From Actinomycetota bacterium (lineage in GTDB: Bacteria; Actinomycetota; Geothermincolia; Geothermincolales; RBG-13-55-18), in contig QZKE01000002.1 of NCBI GenBank assembly GCA_003598015.1, positions 1 to 34,984 of the forward strand: 34,984 bases of DNA. The letters run 5' to 3'. Below are positions 15,984-23,504 of this stretch, one piece after another (within the stretch, counting starts at the first letter, position 1; every line of letters starts with the position of its first letter). The notes beneath the pieces were generated by a model. It ran no database searches. It saw nothing but the letters and a program-made list of their open reading frames with translations, and had not been told where the DNA came from. Made by a program: the position numbers and the translations under genes.

Positions 15984-18782
15984 ATGCGCTTGGGTAGGAT
16001 CTTCAGGATTCGGGACCACAGAGCACCGGTGACGCTCGTACTATGCTTTTTCATGGCCTTCGCGTTCGCGGCCATGGCCTCGTTCCCGGCGGTGGCGGGT
16101 GCGGGGGGCGGAAACGATTCCACACCCCAGGCAGCCGCCGGAGAGTCCGTTGGGGTCGCGGACACCTCGTCCTCCGGCATTTTGTGGTTCTACGTCAGGG
16201 CATCGGTCGCAGGTCCCGGGGGATTCGTGGCGCCGCATTACAAGGAGTACTGGATCTTCGAGTTCGCCAACGTGTACATCTATCCCGATCCCGGCTATCG
16301 CATTGCCTCGATATGCGACAACGGCAGGTTCGTGGAGATCAGCAATCCCTACCGCATTCACATGTTCCGCAACCACAACGTGGTGGTCACCTTCGCGCGG
16401 GACGAGTTCACAGTCACGGCGTCGGCGCCCGGGGGAGGCGGCACGGTCAGTCCCGCGAGCCAGAAGGTTTATTCCGGGCATACGGCCGCCATCGATATAA
16501 AGCCGGATCCCGGCTACCGCACCCAGTCCATAACGGACAACGGCGCCCCCAAGCCCGTCACCGATCCCTACTACATAAACAACGTGGACGGCGACCACAA
16601 CGTGGTGGTGACCTTCACGCCGGACACCTTCACCGTCGACGCCTCCGTCTCGGGCGGGAACGGTACCGTCGCCCCGCCCACCCAGACGGTCGCCCTGGGG
16701 GGCACGGCATCGATAACCATAACGCCGGACGGTAGCTACCAGACCGCGACCATCACCGACAACGGGGTCTCGATGCCCATATCGAGCCCGTACGTGATCA
16801 ACAACGTGGCCGAGGACCACGACGTGGTAGTTACATTCCGCCAGAGCGACTGGATGGTCGCCGCCTCGGTAATCGGTGGCAACGGGACGGTGAGCCCCGC
16901 GACCCAGTTCATCGTCGATGGCAACCCGGCCACCGTCACCATCACGCCGGACGCGGATTATCACACCGAGGACATACTGGACAACAACGTATCCATGCCC
17001 ATCGTCAACCCTTTCTCGTACACCATACCCAGCGTCACCGAGAACCACTCCGTCGTCGTGCTCTTCGCGGCGGATACCTACACCGTGGATGCGTCGGTAG
17101 AGGGCGGGTACGGGACGGTGGGCCCGCCCACCCAGACGGTGGCCTATGAAGGCACCGCGGCGGTGAACATATACCCGCAGACCGGATACCATATCGCCGA
17201 CATCAGCGACAACGGCGAGTCCCAGACCATCTCCAACCCCTACGTGATCAATAACGTGGCGGAAGACCACAACGTGGTGGTCACCTTCGCGCCGGACGAG
17301 TTCGCGGTAGACGCTTACGCATACGGGAGCGGCTCGGTGTCGCCGCCCTCGCAGACGGTGATGTACGACCACACGGCGGCCATCGACATCTACCCGGCGG
17401 CCGGCGACGTCATCTCAGGCATCTACGATAACGGCGTGCCTCGGCCCATCGCCGACCCCTACTACATCGAGAACGTCACCTCGAACCACGAGGTCCTCGT
17501 CACCTTCACCCACGGAGAGCAGCCCGTGTGGTACCTGGCGGAGGGCTCCACCGCCTGGGGCTTCTCCACCTACATCACCATCGAGAACCCCGGTACCGAG
17601 AACCTCAACGCCACCCTCACCTACATGAAGACGGACACCACCGAGCAGGAGCAGACAGTGGGCCTTCCTCCTCTCAGCCAGGCCACGGTAAACCCGGCGG
17701 CGCTGCTGGGGGAGGCGGACTTCTCCACCCGGGTCACGTGCCTCGAAGGCAAGACCATCGCCGTGGACCGCACCATGTACTGGACGGGCCCCGGGGCGCC
17801 CTCGCCGGAAGGCCATAACTCGGTGGGGGTAACCGCGCCCGAGAACACCTGGTACCTGCCGGAAGGTTCGTCCGACTGGGGTTTCGAGTCCTGGGTGCTG
17901 GTGCAGAACCCGGGAGATAACGATGCCCTGGTGACCCTCACATATATGATCCAGGGGGCGGATCCCGTAGCGGTGGAGCGGACGGTGCCCGCCCACTCCC
18001 GCATGAACTTCAGCATGGTGGATGATATAGGCGTCGCGGACGCGTCGGTGATGGTGACCTCGGCCGTCCCCGTGATTGCCGAGCGCTCCATGTACCGCAA
18101 CAACCGCCGGGAAGGCCACTGCTCCATCGGGGCCGCCGCCCCAGCCAATACGTTCTACCTGGCGGAGGGGACCACCGCCTGGGGATTCACCACCTTCCTG
18201 CTGCTGCAGAATCCCGGTAACGACGCGGCGGACGTGACCATCACCTATATGACGCCCGAGGGGCCGAAGGCGCAGCCGCCCTTCACCCTGCCGCCCCGGT
18301 CGCGGTGGACCATCAGGCTGAACGACGTACCAGATATCGCGAACACCGACGTCTCCACCATGGTGCAGGCGAACGCCCCCATCGTGGCGGAGCGCGCCAT
18401 GTACTGGGGCGGGGGTACTCCCCTGGGTGAGGCCTGCCAGGCTTCCATAGGGCTCGACTCGCCCCATGCCGTTTTCTACATGCCGGACGGCCAGACCTCC
18501 GAGGGGAGGGAGACCTACACCCTGGTGCAGAACCCCAACGATACTGCGGTGCGTGTCGTGGTGTCCTACCTGGAGGCGAACGGCGCGGGCCAGTCCAGCT
18601 TCGTCATGGACATTCCCGCGGGCTCTCGCGTGACCTTCACCATGGCGGATACGCTTCCCTCTGTACGGGCGGCGGTAAAGGTCACGTGCCTCACGGCCGG
18701 CAAGGGAATCCTGGTGGAGCGCTCGATGTACTGGAACAACCGCGGCGCAGGGATAGAATCCATCGGGGCATACTCGGACTAG
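15984..18782 (+). CDS. Large secreted repeat protein: six InlB-B-like repeats and four W-Y-L-A-E-G-S-T repeats
   Basis: 932 residues. ATG start with AAAGGGGAGA six bases upstream and a signal peptide (basic R-I-R-D-H-R, hydrophobic ~16-32, A-V-A-G-A cleavage region). Residues ~65-510 hold six ~73-residue repeats (x-T-V-x-A-S, G-G-x-G-T-V-x-P, P-G-Y, I-x-D-N-G, N-V-x-x-x-H-x-V-V-V-T-F), the plan of the divergent InlB B-repeat family. The first is the most degenerate. Residues ~512-932 hold four ~100-residue repeats starting W-Y-L-A-E-G-S-T-A-W-G-F, with x-V-Q-N-P-G, T-Y-M, an S-R-x-x-x-x-x-N-D turn and E-R-x-M-Y. No sortase motif or C-terminal membrane anchor is present, so it is released or held non-covalently. 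It is probably an adhesin or surface-layer component; that role is inference. Confidence 0.88.
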   Translation: MRLGRIFRIRDHRAPVTLVLCFFMAFAFAAMASFPAVAGAGGGNDSTPQAAAGESVGVADTSSSGILWFYVRASVAGPGGFVAPHYKEYWIFEFANVYIYPDPGYRIASICDNGRFVEISNPYRIHMFRNHNVVVTFARDEFTVTASAPGGGGTVSPASQKVYSGHTAAIDIKPDPGYRTQSITDNGAPKPVTDPYYINNVDGDHNVVVTFTPDTFTVDASVSGGNGTVAPPTQTVALGGTASITITPDGSYQTATITDNGVSMPISSPYVINNVAEDHDVVVTFRQSDWMVAASVIGGNGTVSPATQFIVDGNPATVTITPDADYHTEDILDNNVSMPIVNPFSYTIPSVTENHSVVVLFAADTYTVDASVEGGYGTVGPPTQTVAYEGTAAVNIYPQTGYHIADISDNGESQTISNPYVINNVAEDHNVVVTFAPDEFAVDAYAYGSGSVSPPSQTVMYDHTAAIDIYPAAGDVISGIYDNGVPRPIADPYYIENVTSNHEVLVTFTHGEQPVWYLAEGSTAWGFSTYITIENPGTENLNATLTYMKTDTTEQEQTVGLPPLSQATVNPAALLGEADFSTRVTCLEGKTIAVDRTMYWTGPGAPSPEGHNSVGVTAPENTWYLPEGSSDWGFESWVLVQNPGDNDALVTLTYMIQGADPVAVERTVPAHSRMNFSMVDDIGVADASVMVTSAVPVIAERSMYRNNRREGHCSIGAAAPANTFYLAEGTTAWGFTTFLLLQNPGNDAADVTITYMTPEGPKAQPPFTLPPRSRWTIRLNDVPDIANTDVSTMVQANAPIVAERAMYWGGGTPLGEACQASIGLDSPHAVFYMPDGQTSEGRETYTLVQNPNDTAVRVVVSYLEANGAGQSSFVMDIPAGSRVTFTMADTLPSVRAAVKVTCLTAGKGILVERSMYWNNRGAGIESIGAYSD

Positions 18783-18831
18783 CAGTAGGGGTCACCTTTA
18801 AAGACCCAAGTCAAGGGTAAACTTCCCTCTG

Positions 18832-18847
18832 CCCCTTTCCGAAGGGG
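18832..18847 (+). terminator. Hairpin after the large secreted protein gene
   Basis: CCCCTT-TCCG-AAGGGG, a perfect 6-bp stem ~50 bases after the stop codon. Just before it, GGGTC (18789-18793) pairs with GACCC (18803-18807). Neither has a T-run, so termination is possible but not clear. Confidence 0.35.
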
Positions 18848-18990
18848 TTCGTGAAGTCCTATTGGCTTGGGAGGACGCCTCCGAACGGGCACCTGCGCCT
18901 CTTTCGCCTTCAGCGGATATCGCCTCGCTCTTTCGTCTGCGCATGCGGACCCTTCCAAACCTCCGGTTCGCCGGTTAGAGGTTCAGATTT

Positions 18991-19014
18991 TGTCCCATGT
19001 CCGGGGCTGACCCC
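18991..19014. repeat. Copy of the outer end of the 6497-6688 element
   Basis: TGTCCCATGTCCGGGG followed by CTGACCCC reproduces, with one or two changes, the right end of the nested palindromic element at 6665-6688. Only one end is present. Confidence 0.6.
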
Positions 19015-19037
19015 AGGTGGTGCGCTGTCACCTGGGG
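19011..19037. terminator. Perfect 9-bp hairpin overlapping the methyltransferase stop codon
   Basis: CCCCAGGTG (19011-19019) pairs with CACCTGGGG (19029-19037). The minus-strand methyltransferase stop (19028-19030) lies in the right arm, so the repeat supplies the end of the gene. No T-run on either strand. Confidence 0.45.
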
Positions 19038-19792
19038 CTGGCCCCAGGCTTGCGGGCCAGGAAGAAGGTCCTGTCCTCGCCCATGGGCCGCCCGAGTTCC
19101 TGCAATGCCTCGCTGGCGGAGATGTCCACGAAACCGCCACGGATCAGGGAAGCGAAGATCTCCTCCTGCGCGTAGGCGGTCTGGGTAAAGGACGAGTCCG
19201 ACCTTCGCCAGGCCTCCCCCTCCCGCCGGAACATAGTGGTATCAGCCCGCGCTATTCGCTCCTCCGGGTCATAGGCAAGCCTCATAACAAAGGCATTGTC
19301 GTCCTCAACCTGCGCGTTGAAGCCCTTCCAGTGGTTGTGGAGCCCCTCCTCCATGTTCAGGTCGAAGAGGAAACAGCCACCCGGAACCAGAGCCTTGTGG
19401 ACGTTTAAGAAAGCCCGCTCCAACCCCTCCAGGGTAAGGATATGATTGAGGCTGTCGAAGATGGAGATGGCTGCATCGTATGCCGGCGCCAGGTTGAAGT
19501 CCCTCACGTCGGCGTGGATGAACTCGCACCCGGGTGCGTTGTGCCTCGCGTACTCCAGCTGGCACGCGGAGCCGTCGATGCCGGTTACTGCGAACCCCCT
19601 CTGCGCCAGCACCGCGTCCAACTGGCCGGTGCCGCAGCATATGTCGAGCACCTTCGCACCCCGCGGCAGGCGGGAGAAGAGCAGGCGATCGAGGACATCG
19701 AGCATGGGGGGGTTGGCGGTGATGCCGCCCCAATAGTGGTTGTAGAACCAGGCGAAGTCGTCGTAATCGGAATAGATTTCTTTTCTGCCCAT
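19028..19792 (-). CDS. Class I SAM-dependent methyltransferase
   Basis: 254 residues. The ATG start at 19792 has AGGAGG five bases upstream. Motif I V-L-D-I-C-C-G-T-G-Q at 48-57, acidic residue D73 (G-I-D-G-S) for the ribose, D-V-R-D at about 96-99 and motif IV-like Y-D-A-A-I-S-I-F-D-S-L-N-H. This is the Methyltransf_25/11 type, which methylates small molecules or proteins; the acceptor is unknown. The last residues (P-G-A-S-P-R) are encoded within a palindromic repeat, so the C-terminus is probably recent. Upstream is a 73-bp tandem duplication that repeats the ribosome binding site and start codon out of frame. Confidence 0.88.
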   Translation of the reverse strand: MGRKEIYSDYDDFAWFYNHYWGGITANPPMLDVLDRLLFSRLPRGAKVLDICCGTGQLDAVLAQRGFAVTGIDGSACQLEYARHNAPGCEFIHADVRDFNLAPAYDAAISIFDSLNHILTLEGLERAFLNVHKALVPGGCFLFDLNMEEGLHNHWKGFNAQVEDDNAFVMRLAYDPEERIARADTTMFRREGEAWRRSDSSFTQTAYAQEEIFASLIRGGFVDISASEALQELGRPMGEDRTFFLARKPGASPR

Positions 19793-19931
19793 ACGCTCCT
19801 CCTGAAGAGAGGCAATACGCTCCGCTCAGATCAGGCATAAGTCCAGGGCCGACCCCTATGCCCATACGCTCCTCCTGAAGAGAGGCAATACGCTCCGCTC
19901 AGATCAGGCATAAGTCCAGGGCCGACCCCTA
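19786..19931. repeat. Perfect 73-bp tandem duplication
   Basis: Bases 19786-19858 are repeated without change at 19859-19931, and the first few bases recur again after the second copy. Each unit holds the methyltransferase start codon and ribosome binding site (on the minus strand) and one 31-nt hairpin. Since 73 is not a multiple of three, the outer start codon (19865) is out of frame with the gene. Confidence 0.9.
19833..19863 (-). repeat. 31-nt GGGGTCG hairpin repeat, copy 5
   Basis: AGGCATAAGTCCAGGGCCG, then ACCCCTATGCC. Same orientation as copy 4. Part of the first 73-bp unit; its last base is C, not T, because the duplication junction lies there. Confidence 0.75.
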
Positions 19932-19936
19932 TGCCT
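19906..19936 (-). repeat. 31-nt GGGGTCG hairpin repeat, copy 6
   Basis: Identical to copy 5 apart from the last base. It overlaps the final codons of the next minus-strand gene, whose TAG-side end is therefore formed by this repeat. Confidence 0.75.
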
Positions 19937-20882
19937 CCCCTGTTGCCTCACGTATGGCGCCGAAGGCGAGGCCGATGTTTTCCCTGCCCGTGAGCCAACC
20001 GTCGCGGGCGTTGAAATACATGCAGAGGCGGTCTCCCACCTTCCTCACGTCCAGCGCGTAGACGAAACCCTTCTTCCACCCCGGCCCGGGCTTCAATATT
20101 GGCTCCCTTTGCGGGATATCCCATGCCAGGCCGTCATGCGAGGTGACGAGGCGTATGGCGGAGCGCGTATGCGCCTTGCCGGCGTCCCAATATATGCCGT
20201 TCTGGAAGCCCGCGTAGCCGTCGCTGACCTTGACCACCTTGATGGCTCCCGCGCCCATGTTGGCATAGACGTCGCCGGCCGCGGGCTGCAATACGGGCTC
20301 CGGGGCGGTCCGGTAGGGCCCTAAGAGGTCGGGGGAGGAGGCGACGCCGATATACTTCGGTTCCGAGAAGCGGCAGTCCCTCAGGTATACAAGCCCGGCG
20401 CTGTAGTACAGGCGGTAGCCGTCATCCTCCGCGACGACGCAGGCGTTGCTCACCGCGCCCCTGCAGCCTTCCCTGTGCCAGTCCAGCGTGGGCTCCAGGA
20501 CCACCGACGGTTTGCTCCAAGCAACCAGGTCCCGGGAGGTCCTGGCCTCGATGCGGGAGAGATAGGGAAAGGGGAAAAGCCTGAGAAACCTTTCGTAGAA
20601 AAGGTGATAGACGGAGTCCCCGGCGAAGATGAAAGCCCTCAGGCTGTTACGGCACACCACGCCCCTGCGACGTTCCCAGGCCAGCCCGTCCCGGGAGATG
20701 AAGTGGTGGATGCCCAGGATGGAGTGGGCGAAGAGATGCCAAAGCCCGTCCGGGGTATCCTCGGGGGGGAGGAAGGTGGGGTCGGCCAGGATGGGGGAAG
20801 GAAAGGGAGGTGGGATGAGCGGATTTGACGGGTATTCCTCCCATTGCAGCGCCAGCAGAGCATCCCTGTCCAGTTCCAACAT
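19929..20882 (-). CDS. Beta-propeller glycosidase-like protein (GH43/GH32/GH130 type)
   Basis: 317 residues from ATG 20882. A longer frame to ATG 20948 adds 22 residues of low family likeness and lies on an AT-rich promoter-like stretch (20950-20965), so I prefer the shorter form, though weakly. The protein has the five-bladed propeller pattern: N-P-L-I-P then I-L-A-D-P-T-F at ~32-38 (first-blade Asp), repeated S-R-D-G-L-A-W / T-S-H-D-G-L-A-W motifs, and strands ending in W-S-K, Y-Y-S-A-G and Y-F-N-A. Relatives hydrolyse or phosphorolyse glycosides. No signal peptide, so the protein acts inside the cell. The catalytic Glu cannot be pinned down by eye. Confidence 0.75.
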   Translation of the reverse strand: MLELDRDALLALQWEEYPSNPLIPPPFPSPILADPTFLPPEDTPDGLWHLFAHSILGIHHFISRDGLAWERRRGVVCRNSLRAFIFAGDSVYHLFYERFLRLFPFPYLSRIEARTSRDLVAWSKPSVVLEPTLDWHREGCRGAVSNACVVAEDDGYRLYYSAGLVYLRDCRFSEPKYIGVASSPDLLGPYRTAPEPVLQPAAGDVYANMGAGAIKVVKVSDGYAGFQNGIYWDAGKAHTRSAIRLVTSHDGLAWDIPQREPILKPGPGWKKGFVYALDVRKVGDRLCMYFNARDGWLTGRENIGLAFGAIREATGEA

Positions 20883-21038
20883 CCCTATCACTTCCTCGTG
20901 ACACCGCCTTGCCCCGAGGGCGCGGAAACGGGTTCCTGCCCGTGCCATATGCTATATATTATCCCCTGCGGTCCAAGCGCGCACCTGGCTGCAAGCGCCC
21001 TGGCACCCGTCGCGCCATGGCGGCAAGCGGCGTTCGTC

Positions 21039-21674
21039 TCAGCGGGTTTCCCGGCTTCTCGAGGAAACCCATGCCAGCAGGCCATACAGGTAGGCTAGTA
21101 TCATCGGGGGAATCACGTGCCAGGAGAAAAACGGCGTCCTGTCCCGATACTGCTCGTAGTCCATGCCAAACAACGGCACAAGCATCTCGCTCTCCTCGAT
21201 GCGTGCAACGAGGTAAAAGAACAGTGTCTGGAGTGGAATAGCGCCCAGTGCATAGGGAGACGATCTCAGGATCGACCAACCCAGGCCGGTCAGGATAACT
21301 CCCGCATAGGTCGGATGCCTCATGTATGCGTAGATCCCGGTCTGAATGAGCTCTTCGGGAACGTCTCCTCCAACGATCCGCTCTCTCATCAGCGACGCAT
21401 CGGCGGCGAGGGAGAAGCCCGCAACCATATAGGCTGCACCCATGGTATGGCTGGCTCTTGCCCACCTTCGGCTGAACCTCGGTTGGCCGACCAGCGGCGC
21501 CAAAGCCATAGGCGTATTGAACAGAATGACCCCCGCGAAGTTTATGACCGTCAAGAGCTTTGCGGGGATCTTCTCCCCCCTCGTCAACATGTTCGCGAAA
21601 ACCTTCATGGCTGCTACCAGGAAAGGTATGGGTATGTAGAGAAAGCCGATCTTCTTGAGCGTCCCGGCGTCCAT
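21039..21674 (-). CDS. Isoprenylcysteine carboxyl methyltransferase (ICMT)-like membrane protein
   Basis: 211 residues from ATG 21674, where AAGGAGG lies eight bases upstream; a longer frame to 21842 overlaps the previous gene. Several hydrophobic segments, then the ICMT/PEMT SAM-binding block: G-I-Y-A-Y-M-R-H-P-T-Y-A-G at about 128-140, and E-E-S-E-M ... Y-E-Q-Y near 178-192. The R-H-P and E-x-x-x pattern is the family signature. Bacterial members methylate lipids or small molecules at the membrane. It follows a second ICMT-like gene by 45 bases, and both lie downstream of a TetR gene with shared operators. Confidence 0.82.
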   Translation of the reverse strand: MDAGTLKKIGFLYIPIPFLVAAMKVFANMLTRGEKIPAKLLTVINFAGVILFNTPMALAPLVGQPRFSRRWARASHTMGAAYMVAGFSLAADASLMRERIVGGDVPEELIQTGIYAYMRHPTYAGVILTGLGWSILRSSPYALGAIPLQTLFFYLVARIEESEMLVPLFGMDYEQYRDRTPFFSWHVIPPMILAYLYGLLAWVSSRSRETR

Positions 21675-21718
21675 CCCGGCCACCTCCTTGCCATTCGAGC
21701 CTGCGCGGGGCGGAGGGC

Positions 21719-22297
21719 TCATGGCCTTCTCCGCTTGAGGGCGGGAATATACCTGGGAACGGCCTGCTTGTAGGCGATGTATTCCTCCCCGAACTTGCGC
21801 TCGAGCCCGGGCTCCTCGGAGCGCACGACCAGGAGGTTCCACAATCCCCCCGCCGTGGGAAGTACGAAGAACAGCAACCCCGCGGAGTTAACGTAGAGAG
21901 CCAGGGAGATGAGCACCAGGAGACCCCCGAGGCTCTGGGGATTTCTGCATGCCGCGAAGGGGCCGCTGGTGACCAGCTCGGAGGGGGACGGCTGTATGTT
22001 CAGGTCGGGCTGGGAGAAAGGATGCCCTTTACCCAGGCGCACCATGTAATACCAGGACCACACCACATAGAAGAGACCGGTTATCGCCGTGGGCACCGCC
22101 AGGAACAAGTTCAACGGCCTGGGGAGGAGTCCCTTGAACCTCCCCGCGCGGTCTATGCTCTTTCCCGCCCGGACCATGATCCACGGCGTGATCAACAGGG
22201 GGATAGGGGCATAGAAAATGTACATGAACACGGTGCGTTTTCTCGCTGGTATGCTCTCCAATCTCGCGTTGAGCCTGTCACCAAGAACCTCGAGCAT
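21719..22297 (-). CDS. ICMT-like membrane methyltransferase, first of a pair
   Basis: 192 residues; ATG start with AAAGAGGTGAT upstream. Hydrophobic segments at about 22-43, 62-85 and 125-150. The C-terminal block S-G-P-F-A-A-C-R-N-P-Q-S-L-G-G, then E-E-P-G-L-E-R-K-F-G-E-E-Y, is the ICMT pattern with C-R-N-P in place of the more common Y-R-H-P. It differs enough from the downstream ICMT gene that the two are distinct members, not a recent duplicate. A palindromic operator at 22340-22355 precedes it. Confidence 0.82.
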   Translation of the reverse strand: MLEVLGDRLNARLESIPARKRTVFMYIFYAPIPLLITPWIMVRAGKSIDRAGRFKGLLPRPLNLFLAVPTAITGLFYVVWSWYYMVRLGKGHPFSQPDLNIQPSPSELVTSGPFAACRNPQSLGGLLVLISLALYVNSAGLLFFVLPTAGGLWNLLVVRSEEPGLERKFGEEYIAYKQAVPRYIPALKRRRP

Positions 22298-22339
22298 CTT
22301 CGATCACCTCTTTCCATGGTCTGTCTGACCTGATAATAA

Positions 22340-22355
22340 TAGAACGTACGTTCTA
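22340..22355. promoter_or_regulatory. TetR-type operator before the methyltransferase pair
   Basis: TAGAACGTACGTTCTA, a perfect 16-bp palindrome, 43 bases before the first methyltransferase ATG. It differs from the core of the operator at 23013-23028 at two symmetric positions only. Confidence 0.75.
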
Positions 22356-22382
22356 CAATAGGGTAAAAAAAGAGCGCAACGG

Positions 22383-22997
22383 TCATTCCCCGGCCAACAC
22401 CCCCTTTGCGAAGAGCCGCGAGACCTGCCTTATCAGCTCCGCGTCGTCCATCCCTTCGATGATCTCGACCCCGAAGAGGGCCCTCCTCCCGAAAAGGTCG
22501 AAGAAGGTGTTGGCGAAGACGTAGATGGCCACGCGGGGATCGACGGTACGGAAGAACCCCTTGTGCTGCAGTTTGTCGCCGATTACCTCGATGAACACGT
22601 TGATCAGGGATTCCTGCTGGTCCATGAATTTCTGGAAATGCTCTCCGCGAAACTCGACCGCGTCCCATAGTATGAGCCGTATGAATTCCGCGTTCTTCTC
22701 CACCTCGCTCTTGATGGCCCAGGCGATCTCCTCCAGGTCGTCCGGGACATCTTCGCCGATGAACATGCCCAGCAAGCCCTGCCATTGCCGGAAAAATGCC
22801 TCGCTGGTCAGAAGCTCGGATATTATCCCCTCCTTGCTCCCGAAGTGATGGTAGATGGAACCGATGGAGCGTCCGCTGAGCCGGGATATGTCGCGCATGG
22901 TCGTGGCCCTGAAGCCTCTTTCCACGAACGCCCGCCTGGCCGCCTGGAGTATCTCCTCACGGGCGGCCTCTCTCCTCTCCGCTTGTGTGGGAGTCAT
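22383..22997 (-). CDS. TetR family transcriptional regulator
   Basis: 204 residues from ATG 22997; GGAGGG lies three bases upstream, and a TTG directly before it is possible. N-terminal helix-turn-helix at about 13-60: A-R-R-A-F-V-E-R-G-F-R-A-T-T-M-R-D-I-S, then G-S-I-Y-H-H-F-G-S-K-E-G, the classic TetR pattern. The C-terminal ~140 residues are the helical ligand-binding and dimer domain (TetR_C-like), ligand unknown. It probably represses itself and the two methyltransferase genes, because near-identical palindromes lie before each unit. All three genes are on the same strand. Confidence 0.9.
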   Translation of the reverse strand: MTPTQAERREAAREEILQAARRAFVERGFRATTMRDISRLSGRSIGSIYHHFGSKEGIISELLTSEAFFRQWQGLLGMFIGEDVPDDLEEIAWAIKSEVEKNAEFIRLILWDAVEFRGEHFQKFMDQQESLINVFIEVIGDKLQHKGFFRTVDPRVAIYVFANTFFDLFGRRALFGVEIIEGMDDAELIRQVSRLFAKGVLAGE

Positions 22998-23006
22998 CAA
23001 CCCTCC

Positions 23007-23034
23007 ATAATATAGAATGTATGTTCTATATTAT
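23007..23034. promoter_or_regulatory. Autoregulatory TetR operator
   Basis: TAATATAGAA (23008-23017) and TTCTATATTA (23024-23033) are exact inverted arms around TGTATG; one further A/T pair extends them to 11 bp. The core TAGAATGTATGTTCTA (23013-23028) matches the operator at 22340-22355 in 14 of 16 bases. It lies ~10 bases before the tetR start, where it would cover the promoter or ribosome binding site. Confidence 0.8.
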
Positions 23035-23504
23035 CATGTTCCACCATAGCATACAATCGCGATGCGGCGGCTGCGGCGATGCGCCCCTGTCGTGCCACGG
23101 CGATGCGCGATCCACCGCCGCCTCCTGTTTCTCTCACTCGCGCTGCAAGCCCCCTCGCGCCTCTCTATCCCCGCATATCTTGATGCCGTAACGTTTCTGC
23201 AGGCGCTTTCCGGGTTGAAAAAGGTTGAGAGACCACCCTATCATCCCGCCAAAAGCCACCAGGCAAGGAAGAAAGGGGTGATCTCCCAGATGTTCGATCC
23301 GGCTGACTATGATACTACGTCCGGTCGAGGAAGCGAAGGGGATAGAGGAGATTGAGGAAAAGGTAGTTCGGGCTCGTATTTGCCTTTCGCCCCGTGCTGG
23401 TCGTTACGCTATAATTAGTATTCGGCGGAGTCAGGAGCAAGGGAAACGGCCATGCCCTTGCCCTCCAGCAGTCTATGAACGATGGATCGAGGAGGAATCA
23501 GAAG
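23035..23504. other. Intergenic region before the chagasin lipoprotein
   Basis: About 470 bases. From 23035 to 23400 I see no gene or structure. A TATAAT at 23410-23415 is a candidate -10 box without a good -35. The putative leader then holds a 7-bp hairpin, GCAAGGG (23437-23443) with CCCTTGC (23455-23461), before the ribosome binding site at ~23490. Confidence 0.45.

Noticed and set aside
16041-17372. 443-codon minus-strand frame opposite the InlB-like repeats
   Set aside because: It is a shadow of the repeats; its apparent repetition mirrors the real protein on the plus strand.
19786-19936. Possible CRISPR array
   Set aside because: There are only two adjacent copies with no spacer. It is a tandem duplication, and no cas gene is nearby.
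23062-23355. 97-codon frame in the gap before the chagasin gene
   Set aside because: No ribosome binding site, an Arg/Pro-rich random-looking product, and no match to any pattern I know.
23437-23461. Cobalamin or c-di-AMP riboswitch before the chagasin gene
   Set aside because: Only a single 7-bp hairpin is present; the conserved blocks of those riboswitches are absent.
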